A DNA stretch of 64,000 nucleotides, from positions 1 to 64,000 of the forward strand of contig NW_020194674.1 of assembly GCF_002865645.1 (NCBI RefSeq), read 5' to 3'. Made by a program: the position numbers and the translations under genes. The notes under the pieces were generated by a model. It was given only the letters and a program-made list of their open reading frames with translations, had not been told where the DNA came from and made no database searches. How positions within the stretch are numbered: the first letter of the stretch is position 1; each line of letters begins with the position of its first letter. Shown piece by piece: positions 31,701-43,300 of the stretch. The stretch is from Hyaloscypha bicolor E (lineage: Eukaryota > Ascomycota > Leotiomycetes > Helotiales > Hyaloscyphaceae).

Positions 31701-33154
31701 ATGGCGGCATTTCTCAATAACCTCTTTGGAGGTTCCAAGCCATCCGCGTCTCCAATCCCAGCTGGTGACTCTGGTAAGACTCTGCGCGCAAACCAAATGA
31801 CACAACTGACCACCTCCAGACTTTGCGGATTTCGCTGGAGCTCCAGACCCAGAGCCCGCTTCTTTGACGTCCACCATATCCACTCCAAGCTTCACAGGGC
31901 TGGCCTCTTTCCCAACTGGCCGCGCAGTTCCTTACACAAAATGGTACAACATCCATGAACGCTACAGCCTGAGCGACTTCAAGCAGGAGGGTGTGATTCT
32001 CAGTTTGATTGTGGTCATTGTCATCATCCACATGTTTGGCACGAGCACGAACAGAAAGAAGGCCAAGCAATGGGTTGCTGCGCATGCGCCTGTTCTCCAG
32101 AAAGAGTTTGCGCTTGTTGGATTCGGTGGACGAAAGCCCCCTACCGCAGAGGAGGTCGAGAACGCGGGCCTCGCAAAGAGCATGGCCAACGATACCCTCG
32201 AGCTTCCCGTGGATCTGCTAAAAGAGAAATCTCCCCAAGAGTTCACGACCTACGCGACTGGCCGCCAGAACGTGGCTTTCCTCGATGTCAACCTCACCCT
32301 GATGAAGCGATACAGCCCTCTCAGCATGATCGCAGAGTACGGCATGAGCTTGTTCTTCGAAAGCATGCCAGCTCCAGTTGAACAGATGGAGGCGATTCTG
32401 TACCCCTTCGATGGCAGAGAGGCTCTTACCGTTCCTGGCCAAGCACCCGGCGCCCATGAGCTTCGCAAGGATGCCAAGAGTGGCTTTGATGGATTTGTCT
32501 GGGCTATTGTGAACAAGGAGACCATGAAACAGCTTCGTGATGACCGATACGATGTCTCTATTACTACTACTAAGGATACCCCGAAACTCCCCGTTTGGGC
32601 TACCGTTATGAGCGAGAGTGCCGAAATTACAGACTTCCTTCTTACCCCTGAGCTCATCAAGGCTGTTGAGGAAGCCGGCGAGTTGTTGAACCACCTGATT
32701 ATCACTGACCAACCAATTGATCAGCCACTGAAGTAAGTCACGAAATGCTCAGAATCGATGTCAGACTGACTGAACATCCAGAATCGAGGAGACCATTCCA
32801 AAGAAGCGCATCTATCTCTCCATGAGAATCCCCTCCTCCGGCAACTACAGCAAGACCTTGCCAATCTTCGAGTATTTCGTTCGCTTGACAGATACTCTCG
32901 CCTCGAATGCCCACTTCCGTCCCGAAGTCCTTCGCAAAGTCCGAAGCACCCGTGAAGATACCGTCCGTAAGCTGCAAAAGGCTGATGAAGAAGAGAAGGC
33001 TGAGGAGCGAGGCTTGGAACGTGAGAAAGCAAAGAAGTTGAAGAGAGATCTCGAGTTGAAGGCTCTTGATGCCAAAGGACAGAAGAAGTACCTCGAGAAG
33101 GAAAAGGAGAAAGAGATGAGGAAGAACCAAAAGAAGATGACCTCGAAGGGTTAG
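31701..33154 (+). CDS. CCDC47-like ER membrane protein (DUF1682)
   Basis: Three exons, 31701-31773, 31820-32732 and 32782-33154, giving 452 aa. The first intron is 46 nt (GTAAGA to CTCCAG), the second 49 nt (GTAAGT to CATCCAG). After an acidic N-terminus (DSDFADFAGAPDPEPA) comes a single helix, VILSLIVVIVIIHMFGTSTN, then the DUF1682 body (VLQKEFALVGFGG, FTTYATGRQNVAFLDVNLTL, MSESAEITDFLLTPELIKA) and IYLSMRIPSSGNYSKTLPIF. The C-terminus is a long Lys/Glu helix. Animal CCDC47 is a calcium-binding ER protein and part of the PAT/multipass translocon that chaperones multi-pass proteins. The same role in this fungus is inferred. Length and layout are normal. Confidence 0.92.
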
Positions 33155-33504
33155 AGAAGTGAATGACGGGGAAACGGCGGTAATTATTGGAAAGTGATCG
33201 ATTTATTAATGGAAAATCGATATATTGGAGTTTGACAATCTGTAGAATGACTAGATACAGGAGAGTGAAGAGTAAAAAAAAAGGAGAGGAGGGAATCTAA
33301 AGTACAGTTCTTATATACCCACTAGTGGGTGGCGATTTCCTCCGGTATATTATAAATCAGATGACTCATATATATTAGTGAGCGTTCCCTGAGCTTCCAT
33401 AGTGAGCGTTCCATAAGCTTCCATAGTAAACCATTATAAATGAGAGTGGCGAAGCTAAATTAGTAGTTGAACCTGGTACTGGAAGGATTAGTAAGCTAGC
33501 CAAG
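33155..33504. other. AT-rich 3' region with a short direct repeat
   Basis: GTGAGCGTTCC followed by GCTTCCATA occurs twice in tandem at about 33379-33424. No gene. Confidence 0.6.
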
Positions 33505-34079
33505 CTAGCTTACCAATTCAACAGTAATGTTGCTATGTACAGTGTACAGGATGGTGATTGGGCTCTTGACCGTGGGTCGTGGGTCAATTGAGTGTACAAA
33601 ATCCAGCCCTTCTGTAAGGAGGTTGCTCATGTCCAAATCAAAGTTCGAGTGGATCTTCTTCGTCAAACCAGTTGTTGGAGCTTCAGGCTTGTTTCTCACT
33701 GCCTCAACTCCATAACTCCCGACAACGAAGCTTCGCACTTTTATATCAACCTCCCATATCTCGCGGCTAGTGCTGCGCCTGTCGGCAAAGGTCCATTCTG
33801 CATTCCATTTCTGGATCTCTCGCTTTCGTTCCCGTATTTCAGCCCTGGCACAAGGATGTTCAACCAGCCAATCATACCCAGTCAACACCAGCTTCTAACT
33901 GGCCGTGCGTTCGCTCTTCCAGCCTTCCTGTAGCCAAGGGCCAAATTGAAGGCCACATTGTCACAGAAAGTCGATGAAACCCACCTCAATCCTACTTCCT
34001 GCTCGCGCTTAAGGGGGAACCTCTGTATCGCAATGCTGATATCGACCGTCCGGACTTCGTCCGGAAGGAACCATCCCAC
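33505..34079 (-). pseudogene. Possible decayed hypothetical gene (two overlapping frames)
   Basis: Two minus-strand frames abut. One at 34079-33882 (FLPDEVRTVDISIAIQRFPL, ending NARPVRSW-stop) hands over in another frame at about 33890 to a second one (VLTGYDWLVEHPCARAEIRE, WNAEWTFADRRS, IWEVDIKVRSFVVGSYGVEA) that ends at 33505. Both look protein-like in composition and could be one gene with a single-base frameshift. No domain recognised. Alternatively they are unrelated chance frames. Confidence 0.3.
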
Positions 34080-34135
34080 GTAAACGCTCTTTTAACATCT
34101 CTTCCAGATTTCGAATCATAGTCGGAGAAGGCAGA

Positions 34136-34998
34136 ATGGCATCCAATTATTCAGACCTCGAAGCGGTCCACTACTACCAATAGCCAGGTCTTGAACACAA
34201 TCCCATGATTCAAAACCAAGTCCTACCCGGTAAAAACAGCGCACAATACAACGATGCACAATACGCGCCCAAGAACTACGGAGACCAGTACCAATACCAA
34301 TACCAATACCCCGCCGCTCCTCCTCCACCTCCACAGAAGCTATGGGACCTCAAGCCGAAGACCTTCTGGGTAGTCTTTGGTATCATCTCGTCGTGGTGAT
34401 AGGAGCAGCACAATCGCACAGATCCAAATCCTCCTCTGATTCGAATTCAAACTCGAACTCAACAACACCAATATCCACCACCACAAACCTCACACCCTCC
34501 TTAACAACAACCCCAGTAGTCGGCCACTCGGCCACCCTCCTTCGCGACTGCCCCTCCTCAAATAACACCCTCTACACCGTCTCCCCCTCTGCCTCCAACC
34601 CACAAACCTTCCGCAAAATCTGTGGCGTAGCTTTCGTCAAGGCTGCTTCCGTCCCCATCACCGAAAACGTCGTGCTCACCCAAACCACGACCCTCGACGA
34701 CTGCATCGGCCTATGTGCTGCGTATAATGAGGCGAACAAGACCAGCATTGCGGGGGGTGCGGATTATGTTTGCAATGCTCTTTGTTGGCGGAATGGGTTT
34801 GTGAACGATGATTATCCGGGGACGTGTCTTGGGTTTACGACGGCGAATAGTACAGGGTTGGGGACGGGGTCGTTTCAGACGACGGGACAGTCGATTTGTG
34901 ATGGATCGGGGTGGAGTGATCAGAGGCAGCTGGCACAGTGGAGGTGTGGCATAGATGAGAGGGAAATTAGAGGAAATGGGCCACTGGGTAGGCTATGA
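34136..34998 (+). pseudogene. Decayed Apple-like single-pass surface protein
   Basis: The layout is that of a common fungal membrane family: a short cytosolic start (MASNYSDLEAVHYYQ), a Tyr/Gln/Pro-rich stretch, KTFWVVFGIIS entering the membrane helix, a Ser/Thr/Asn-rich stalk and a Cys-rich extracellular domain (LDDCIGLCAAYN, ADYVCNALCWRNGF, YPGTCLGFTT). There is an in-frame TAG at 34181-34183, where CAG to TAG would explain it. Within the helix at about 34385 the frame ends TGG-TGA, while the continuation LVVVIGAAQS lies in another frame. Both lesions disable the full protein. An alternative is a shorter translated product starting at 34205, but the frameshift in the helix would remain. Confidence 0.7.
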
Positions 34999-35529
34999 GC
35001 TGGGCTGGAGAATGGAGTTAGTTGGTTTCCGAGGTCTGTAAGTTTGGCAATGAAGTAATACATTTTCTTGTCTTTCGATTAAACTTCTTCTTCAGCCCAG
35101 AGTTAGAGTTCTCTTACATTGTGCCTCAAAGTTTGAATCTCGTCGTAAGCAAGTGCTTTGGTTCTTCCTAATCCTCCTCCAAATTCTTAAAATACAGAGG
35201 TTAATGCCCTCTCGATGCGAACACATCCAGGCAGATGTGTGTGCAAGTGCATCTCCAATTCGCAAACCTGCAGGACTGCGCACTCGCAGATGCTAGAAAT
35301 ATCCAAGCCAGAGGTTTAAAGGTTCCCGCAACAACCCAACGAGATCGAATTTCGTTCACTTTCCGGGCGAGAATAGCTGCATGGCGCATTTTCAGCGCAG
35401 TTTTACTCGCGCATCAACCGATGGTGTGGTGAACACGACGCTCTGCATTGCAGCTGTATCATCGTTTTTGGTTGACACCCGACAGAGCCTCGTCGAGGCA
35501 TAATTTGGGAGAAGAAAATTGTAATAAAC
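34999..35529. other. Intergenic, no supported gene
   Basis: About 530 bp of ordinary composition between the surface-protein relic and the hAT-split frame. Confidence 0.5.
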
Positions 35530-36730
35530 ACTACAAAATCCCCAATTTTCGGGGCTGGTTTGGAGTGTGGAATATCAACGACATTACCGATCTCGTCTGA
35601 GAGGTCCTGGTATGTTCAAAGTTCACAAATAGTGTTGGTAGTTCAATGTTTCGGGTATTTGACAACAGACAGATGATTATGAATTTGAGTATGAGCAACC
35701 TCCAAATACCCCGAGATCACGGGAAGAGGCCCTGCAGTCCATCACCGAGCCTGTGCAAGACAGGAATGATACCGCCACCGAAACAGACTTGGCAGAGGAT
35801 ATTACGTTAAGCCAATCTCTACCAACCCTGGAGCCAGCACCCAATCCAGTGTGTCAAATGAATAGAGTAGAATAGAATAACGGCCGTTACTCTTATTTTA
35901 TTCAAGCTAAAAACCCGTTACTCTTATTTTATTCAAGCTAAAAACCCGTTACTCTTATTTTATTCATATAATATTCAAGTTATTCATGAATAATCATGAA
36001 TAACTTGAATAACGCACGTGATCTCTGCACGTGATTGAGCTAGCCTAATCGGGTAAGGCTTCGGGGGCGGCCGCACCTAGCGCCACTTCGCTACCCAATC
36101 AGGTGGTAGTGGCACTTGGTAAGCGAATCGAACCTTAGCGATAATCAGTTTATTTATTATAGAAAATTTGTATTTAAGTAGCCTTATCTAAGTATTAGCT
36201 TAGCTTATATAAAGCTGCTTAATAAATACCTTAGTTCTTTGTTTTAAATTTAAATATATGTCAATTTATTATAATTAATTGACTTCCACGTGACTTCCAC
36301 GTGGTTATTCATGGTTATTCATGTTATTCATGAATAATTATTCTATTTTACTCAAATTATTTAAGATATTCGTTACTCTTATTTTATTCAAGTTATTCAG
36401 GAAGTATTCATGAATAACTTGAATAACTTGAATAATCCTTTGACACACTGACCCAATCCATTTTCTTTGTCTGGTTCCAGTGTTCCGCCGTATCTTAGCA
36501 CTGGGACGCCTTACAGCGCTGGAATCCATTTCAGCGCTGCACCTTACACGAGTTTCCCAGAAATTAAACAGTCCTACGCATCACCGAAAACAGGTTGGCA
36601 AAATCACATCAGGACGAGAGATCCTGCTACAGACAGAGAAGAGTCTACCCCGCGTGAGTCTCAACTGTGGACGCATCGTTCCTGTAGTTCTTGCACTGTA
36701 GCTCTGAGAACCTCCCCCGTCATTTCGTAG
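35530..36730 (+). pseudogene. Unidentified gene fragment split by the hAT element
   Basis: Upstream of the element an open frame reads DDYEFEYEQPPNTPRSREEA and continues to SLPTLEPAPN. It is preceded by a plausible intron (donor CCTG|GTATGT at about 35609, acceptor ACAGACAG before GATGATTATG). After the element the same frame continues NPFSLSGSSVPPYLSTGTPY through SFPEIKQSYASP to a stop at 36730. Leaving out the 604-bp element and one 8-bp target copy, the two parts are in one frame, so the element landed in an exon. The first exon is uncertain and no family is recognised. The last 70 bases overlap a minus-strand frame. Confidence 0.6.
35847..36450. mobile_element. Non-autonomous hAT element, 604 bp, 8-bp target duplication
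   Basis: Ends in perfect 12-bp inverted repeats, CAGTGTGTCAAA at 35847 and TTTGACACACTG ending at 36450. Flanked by identical 8-bp direct repeats ACCCAATC (35839-35846 and 36451-36458). An 8-bp duplication with CAGTG-type ends is the hallmark of hAT transposons. Internally it is AT-rich with subterminal repeats: GTTACTCTTATTTTATTCAA occurs at 35885 and 35917, a variant at 35948 and again near 36371 at the other end, plus many ATTCATGAAT palindromes. A GC-rich core lies at 36055-36110. No transposase frame, so it depends on an enzyme made elsewhere. Perfect ends and duplications suggest a fairly recent insertion. Confidence 0.95.
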
Positions 36731-37032
36731 AAGTTTTGTGCCTCTTCGCCGTAAGGCGTAAAAGGCCCCATCTGGAAGTTACTTTCTGCCATAGGAAGGA
36801 GCCAGAAAGGGACTCTGAATAATTCGAATACTGGCTTGAGTGTTGAAGTAATGAGGACAGCAACTATATTTGTTAAAATCCACGCACAGTAGTCCGATAG
36901 CAATATTTGGCATTCTAGACAAGTTAGGACTCGTTCGTACATTCTCTTAAATTCAAAGGATGAATACTCACGATTGACGAGAGATCTCTTCTGATCTATC
37001 CAAACACCGGTTTGTACGAAAGGTATTGACAT
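36661..37032 (-). pseudogene. Fragment of an unidentified membrane-protein gene
   Basis: A minus-strand frame starts MSIPFVQTGVWIDQKRSLVN, directly downstream of the promoter-like segment at 37087-37357. A donor (CGTGAGT at about 36972) and a branch/acceptor (TCCTAACTTGTCTAG near 36920) suggest a small intron. The following exon gives only short frames on splicing, while the unspliced frame continues WILTNIVAVLITSTLKPVFE, a possible helix. The start resembles a large fungal family of hypothetical membrane proteins, from memory only. Probably a remnant. Confidence 0.3.
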
Positions 37033-37086
37033 GTCTACTGCAAAAATTCCTTCTCAGCAAAGGAGGACCACTTTGAGTTGTCTTTG

Positions 37087-37357
37087 TTGGAACTGAGTGT
37101 ACGCTGGTACACTGTAGTTTATCCGTTACGCTGCCGCCAGCTTTACACTTCGTGCTCAATTATACGCGCAAAATTGCAGCAAATCAGAAGGCTCAAACCC
37201 GAATTTTGGCTCTCTGATTTGCTAGATTTCCTCGCTTAAAAGTGCACGGTCCAGTGTAAAGCTGGCGGCAGCGCAACGGATATACCAGATGTATATATAG
37301 AGTGCTTACCCCGCGTGAGCTGAAAAATCAAGTCGTCAACCTCCAAAACATTGCAAC
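37087..37357 (-). repeat. 112-bp duplicated segment, copy 2 (with MITE inserted)
   Basis: Inverted copy of 3809-3920, interrupted by the 159-bp element at 37122-37280. Without the element the two copies align over 112 bases with three transitions and no gap. Confidence 0.9.
37122..37280. mobile_element. 159-bp TA-flanked MITE (Tc1/mariner-like)
   Basis: The left end reads TCCGTTACGCTGCCGCCAGC and continues CTTTACACT; the right end is its reverse complement with one mismatch, so the inverted repeat is about 29 bp. TA lies on each side (37120-37121 and 37281-37282). The interior also pairs (AAATCAGA with TCTGATTT), so the whole element can fold back. No coding capacity. TA flanks suggest mobilisation by a Tc1/mariner/pogo transposase. 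Confidence 0.92.
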
Positions 37358-38254
37358 AGTCTTGCCCCGGTCGTGTGGACAGCTAGTCATAATATTATGT
37401 ACAACAAATTTAACCGTTTTTGTGAGGGTTTGTCACAGGCCTGGTAAACTGTTGGGCGCATTTTCGGGCTCACTGAAGCCTACTCACTGAAGCCTACCGC
37501 CACCTATGTCATGCTGCACATTCAAGCCGGGCGACATCTGAAACATCGCCAAAAATGCCAGAACCGTCCTCATCGGACCAGGCTCTTGCCTGCACTGCCC
37601 CTCAAAGTGCAATCCGGCCGAAAGCTCTTTTCCAATCAGTCAACCAGTGGTGCTGAATTTCGGAAAGCCATGGTCGGACCAGTAGGTTCTGATGAATATG
37701 ATAACTAATACAGTATAATGTTTGATAACATAAGGGAACCGCTGAGAGTCGACATCCACTCAATGAAAACAACTGAATACCGAGTGAAGGAAATCGAGGG
37801 ATCATAGGTTCACGAATTCACGTGAGAGGAAGGGAAGCACAATCAGCGGCAATCCACTTCGCGGCTTCATTTATTTAGTTGAGCTAGGAAGAATTGAAAA
37901 GTTTTATATAACGTTGTTATTTAGAATGAAAGGTAATCCTAGAAACAATAGTGATTGCTGTTTAATTTCATTTCTTGGCCGATTAAGTAGAATAGAATTC
38001 CATCTTAGAACGGGGTTGAACTTTTGAAATGTCGCTGGTGAAATTCATGGGGGGTCTGGCGTCGCGTAGGCCGGCCAGTGCTTGCCACCACCATCGACGC
38101 CCTAGACGCGTGCTGCAGAGTTGTTGGTTAATAGCCAACCGACCCTGTAGAGCGCAGATATTGAGAAGGTGTCGCAAACACCTACTTACTCTACTTCAGG
38201 CTTTGCTATTTTGTACTACAAGCTCACTCAACCTTCCTTTAGCATCACATCAGA
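37283..38254. other. Intergenic upstream of HET gene 3
   Basis: Beyond the duplicated segment there is about 890 bp with no supported gene. CTCACTGAAGCCTAC is directly repeated at about 37468-37496. Confidence 0.5.
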
Positions 38255-39946
38255 ATGCGCTTGCTAAATACAGAAACGCTGCAGCTACAGCAATTCGATC
38301 AGGGGCCGTTCCCACGATACGCAATCTTGTCCCACCGCTGGGGAGATCAAGAAATCTCCTTCCAAGAACTTGAAGCTGGCCTGGGGAAGGATAAAGATGG
38401 CTACCAAAAGATCGCGACATTCTGTGCTCAGGCAAGGGACCGAGGCTTCGAATGGGCCTGGGTAGATACGTGTGGGATCGACAAGACCAGCAGCGCCGAG
38501 CTATCCGAAGCAATCAATTCCATGTACAAATGGTACGAGCAGAGCGCCGTGTGCTTTGTATATCTGCCAGATGTTACAGCCCAAGTTCAACCCGATGGGT
38601 CAACCTATTCTCTGGACGTCCATAACAGCTGCTGGTTCACGAGAGGGTGGACATTACAGGAATTGATTGCTCCCCCCTCTGTGGAGTTCTATACGTCGGA
38701 TTGGATTCACATCGGGGACAAAAGCTCAAATGTCAATGAGCTCAGCCGTATCACAGGAGTTGATACAGGGGTCCTTCGTGGGGATCATCCGGTACGGGCC
38801 TGCAGTGTAGCAAGGATCATGTCATGGGCATCCAAAAGGATCACAACCAGGAAGGAAGACATTGCGTATTGCCTACTAGGACTTTTCGGTATTCACATGC
38901 CATTACTGTACGGAGAAGGGGATCGCGCCTTTATCCGACTGCAGGAAGAAATCTTGAAGCAATCTTCTGATCAGTCCCTCTTCGCCTGGAACCCCTTAAG
39001 CGACAATAACGCCCCCGTTTGCGGAATTCTCGCCCCATCTCCTGCCTGTTTCGCCGATTCCCGTGACATTGTGCCACTGCGTGAATTCTGGGACACCGAG
39101 TCCGCGTTGACCAATCGAGGAGTTCGCCTCAGAATGCCATTTAAGATTGATGTTGGGCTCCACCAGTTTCTGGGATTTCTCTATTGCGAGAGGAAATCCG
39201 AGTCCTCCTATAAACCCAAACTCTCCCATGTAGCCATTGAGTTCTTTAGCAAATCTGAACTACTCGGAGATCTCTTCCCTGTAATCCGCCAGTCAAGCCG
39301 CTTGAAATTTGGAAACTGGAAAGATCCCGGAGTTGAGCTCAAACAGGTTTACCTGGCCACCGAGACTTCTCTTTCGCACGCTACTCTCCACTTGGGAAAA
39401 TACAGTTTATACAGGACCAAAGACGAGCTTTTCTTCCACGTTTATGTCCGCGATCCGCACAACCTGGCCAACCTGGAGGAGCATCTAGAGCTATATTCTC
39501 GATATCCTGGGAATAGATTGAAAAGCGTCCATTTCAAGGATCCGAGGGAGGTGCAACACCTTATGTATGTACATCCACGTGGAGGTGGCGGGAGAGTAGC
39601 CATACTACTGCCGATCACTTTGTCGCAGAAGGTTGCTTTGGTATTTGGCTATAAAACCACGCAAAAGGGCATATCGGACATAAGGCAGACTTGGAATATT
39701 ATGGTCCGAATGCAGAAAGATCAGTCCTTGGAAGAGGTTTGGTCCTGTGTAGAGGAACCGGGGTTGACCACGAGTAGAGAGGCCTCCAAGATAACAGTTG
39801 ACGCAGTGGCAATCTCGGTTGAGATTTCCCAGCTGCCTTGGTGGTCGGGAGACTCTAGAAATGTTTTCATAGATATCAGTCCGGTTCCCGGAAAGGGGAT
39901 TTTGAAGGCGGTACGAGGATGGAGAGGGAGGCACGAGGAAGGGTAA
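38255..39946 (+). CDS. HET-domain protein 3 (HET-E/HET-D N-terminal type)
   Basis: Single exon, 563 aa; the ATG at 38255 begins MRLLNTETLQLQQF as in the HET-D/HET-E class. HET domain at about residues 20-150: YAILSHRWGDQEISFQEL, YQKIATFCAQARDRGFEWAW, VDTCGIDKTSSAELSEAINS, MYKWYEQSAVCFVYLPDV and CWFTRGWTLQELIAPPSVEF. RKEDIAYCLLGLFGIHMPLL and YGEGDRAFIRLQEEILKQS follow, the usual junction. HET-E proteins then carry NACHT and WD40 repeats; here the rest (400-563) has neither, so this is a stand-alone form. The different motif set shows it belongs to another HET clade than the two genes at 1.4 and 6.1 kb. Role in non-self recognition inferred from the domain. Confidence 0.93.
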   Translation: MRLLNTETLQLQQFDQGPFPRYAILSHRWGDQEISFQELEAGLGKDKDGYQKIATFCAQARDRGFEWAWVDTCGIDKTSSAELSEAINSMYKWYEQSAVCFVYLPDVTAQVQPDGSTYSLDVHNSCWFTRGWTLQELIAPPSVEFYTSDWIHIGDKSSNVNELSRITGVDTGVLRGDHPVRACSVARIMSWASKRITTRKEDIAYCLLGLFGIHMPLLYGEGDRAFIRLQEEILKQSSDQSLFAWNPLSDNNAPVCGILAPSPACFADSRDIVPLREFWDTESALTNRGVRLRMPFKIDVGLHQFLGFLYCERKSESSYKPKLSHVAIEFFSKSELLGDLFPVIRQSSRLKFGNWKDPGVELKQVYLATETSLSHATLHLGKYSLYRTKDELFFHVYVRDPHNLANLEEHLELYSRYPGNRLKSVHFKDPREVQHLMYVHPRGGGGRVAILLPITLSQKVALVFGYKTTQKGISDIRQTWNIMVRMQKDQSLEEVWSCVEEPGLTTSREASKITVDAVAISVEISQLPWWSGDSRNVFIDISPVPGKGILKAVRGWRGRHEEG

Positions 39947-40318
39947 GCAAGGCATAGGAAGCAAGTCCTGATTTTAATAGCACAATACTTGAACAGATGC
40001 TTAAATATGAGTCGAACAACCCTTCATTTGTTCGCTGGAGAGCAAGATCCAATTGACAGATCTCAGGTGTAGGAAAAAAGTGTCGTCACGTGAGCCGATT
40101 TCCAAATTTCTCAAGCGCTTCAAGCGAGCGAGAGAAAAGGGGTACCGAGACACCACGACAACAAGACTGGATGCAAAAAGATTGCATTCGTCTCTATATA
40201 CGAAGAATTATATATTATTCAAAAAAACAAAAAATTGGCGTAACCCCCAGGAATCCGACATTTAACCCATATCTTTTCCCATCGCCATACGCCCCCTTCC
40301 CTCCTTCCCTTTTGTTCT
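39947..40318. other. Intergenic between convergent genes
   Basis: About 370 bp; no gene or repeat recognised. Confidence 0.6.
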
Positions 40319-43300
40319 CTACACGCCAGGTAGCGGTGCGAACGCCGGAATACCCGCCGGCCAGTTCCCAATACTCGCCGGATCCTTGCCAAGACGCACA
40401 AACTGTCCAACGGCTGGCGTGGGCCCGTCGAGCACGAAGAACATGAACCATCCCGGCGGCGCGACGTGGGCGGTAGGCGGTGCAGTCACGGTACAGGTTG
40501 TTGCGCTGGAGCAGGTTACTGCGGGGAAGATGGTGCGTTGACCCATTGCGTTGCCGTGCGTGCTCACCACGGAACCGAGCATGGAGATCTTGATATTGGC
40601 TGCGTTTCCAGATGGGACGTTGACGGTCACTGTGATGGTGTCACTGTACGCCCAATCCGTGCTTGAGAGCGTGAAGGTAGGACGTTGGGCGCCGGAGAGG
40701 AGGTAGGGAGGCGTGAAGACCTCGACGCGGTACTCCTCTGGCCATTCGCCAGCTGGCTGGTTATAATCGCCGGTTGGATCGGAGCCGGTTACCATGACGC
40801 GGCCGTCGAGCAAAACGATGGCTTCGGAGTGGTAGAGGCGGGCTACGGTCGTGTTGGCCATGATAGACATACGGCTGTTGAGCGGCTTGGTCGGGTCGTA
40901 GAGCACGGCGTTGTAGTTGGGGTCGCCGCCGAGACCGAAGCCTGCCACGCCGTGTTGGGCTCCGTTCATGATGACATAGGTTCCGTCTGGGAGACCAGCC
41001 ATGCAAGGCATGACACGTCGGGATGGCTGGGTGATGTTAGTGAGGGGTGGGGTAGAGGGGGCGAGGAGGGGACGTACCATTCTCTCGATTGTCCATACGG
41101 GATTGGCGTCTTCGGGCTGGGTGGTGATGCAGTTGTCGATGGGGTACCCGCCGTTGGAAGTGGATCCACCGCAGATGAGGACACCGAGGTTAGCGGTGTA
41201 TGGAGCGTATTGCGGGAGAAGAACCATGGCTCCCTCTAGTTGGTAGGTACGGCCGCCGGTGGGGTCATTGACTGCTGCAGGCATGTTGGGAAGCGTCTTC
41301 TTGGTAGCGAAGGTCGTCTCGTCTAGGATACGAGCCTCGTTGAAGTAGGCGACGAAAATTCCCGATGGGACGACGCAGACGAATGGGTAGAGATTGAAAG
41401 GAGCTGTGCGTTCGAGGAAGTCGAGGTAAACAGTGGTGTTGGAGTATCCGCTGACGGTGGTAGTATCGGGCACACCAGTGGCTGGGAGCAGCTCGAGAGT
41501 TGGCTGTTCGGCGTCATTGCTGCCAATCTCACCACCAATGATCATAACGGATCCATTTGCCATGACCATAGCTGATGGGTACCAACGTGGGACTTGGAGG
41601 GATAAGACACCAGGGTCTTCCATCCATTCTGGTTTGAAGTTAGCAAGAAAATTCTAGACTGGAACTTGGCTAGACTTACGATTCGTGCCGAACACTCCAG
41701 CGGATCCATCAGGAGCATACAGTCTAACACCAAAGTTGGACTGTCCAGCCCATCCTCCGACAGTAAGAATTCTTCCGGCTTTATCAGGAAGTGTGACACC
41801 AGCTGAGCAGAAGACATCGGTATCCATTCCGCTCATGGTCCTCCAAGCGAGGCTCCAGTTGTTGATCTCAGTGAGATCAAGCTCATAAGCTCCAGTGCCA
41901 TTAGGCTCGCCGGATCCATACTTCTCGATGAACTGGGCTTTGCCATTGATACCTTGTGTGGTAATGAGAGGAACTACAACTCCTCCAATGAGCAGGGAGT
42001 ATTCACCAACGGCTGTACCAGTAGGGAAATTGAAAGTGTACAATGGCGTTGGGCCTTCAAAAGCATAGTATGTCAACAAGTTGCCTGATCCGCAGAGATA
42101 GGAGCCATTGCCAGAACAGACGGAGTTGCATTGAGAATCTGCAACGATTTGAGGGATCTTGCTGCGAGTATAGAATTGGACAGCAGTAGGGCTGGTGGAG
42201 ACACCTGGGTCGGAAGCAACGAGGATGTTCGCAACGTCACCACAGAAGCATTCCGAGCCGTACTCTAAGCCTGCAGCGTTGTATCCAAAGGCTTGGCATT
42301 GCTTGATACAAGCTTCTGGGGTGTTGCTGGCATTGTTCCAAACCATATATGGGAAGGTCGAGACGATTTGGTTCGCATCTTCAGCGGCGGGAATGTTATC
42401 TTGGAGACATCCTTTGTACACCCAGCCTGAGGGCAAGCCAGCAGTCTGGACCGCAGGTGGTTGGTAGACCTTCGGGGGTCCATTGGACGAGTAGACGGAC
42501 AATCTGTTTCCTGCGCCACACATTTCAGCAGAATTCCCAGGGCATGGCGTGTTGCAGGAGGTCTGGTCTGCCGCGAGAGCTGCTCCGTTGTACAAGAAAT
42601 TGTCACAGAAACATTGAACAGCATATTCCAAGCCTGCAATTGTGTATCCGAGGCTTGCGCAAGTTGCCTGGCAAGCTTCCGCGGTGTTAGCGTTGTTGTC
42701 AGGTTGCTGGAAGTTCAAGTCACGTCCGGTCAAGCCATCAACGTAGCAGCCTTGGTAAACCCAGCCCGTGGCTATAGTCGTAGCGGATGTTGAAGTCTTT
42801 GTTGTACTTGTTCCAGTGGTGCTAGTTCCGGTCGTGCCAGTTCCTGTAGTGCTCGTTCCAGTGGTTGAGGTCCCAGTAGTGCTGGTGCCAGTGTTGGATG
42901 ACGAGCTTGACGTTGCTAAACTGGTGAGCTTATACATGTCCAATCTATTTCCAGCACCGCAGTACTCGTAAGCATTGCCAGGGCAAATGAAAGAACAATC
43001 AGTTACAGGGGCGAGAACAGATCCAGTGTTGATGGTATTGCCGCAGTAGCCTAACTCACGTCAGTAAAGATCAAAAGCAACAGCAACCGCCAACTCACAT
43101 TCTCCTCCGTATTCAACGCCAAAGTAGGTGTATCCAGCGCAGTCAGTAGCGCACTCCTCGAGGGTCATGGCTGTGTAATCAAAGAAAGCACCAGGAGTCA
43201 GGGCACGCATGCCCGTTGCTTCGGTGTAGCATCCTTGGTACGTGTAGCCACCGACTGTGGTCTTGATACCGAGAGTAGGAGTAGCGGAAGGGAGGGTGCT

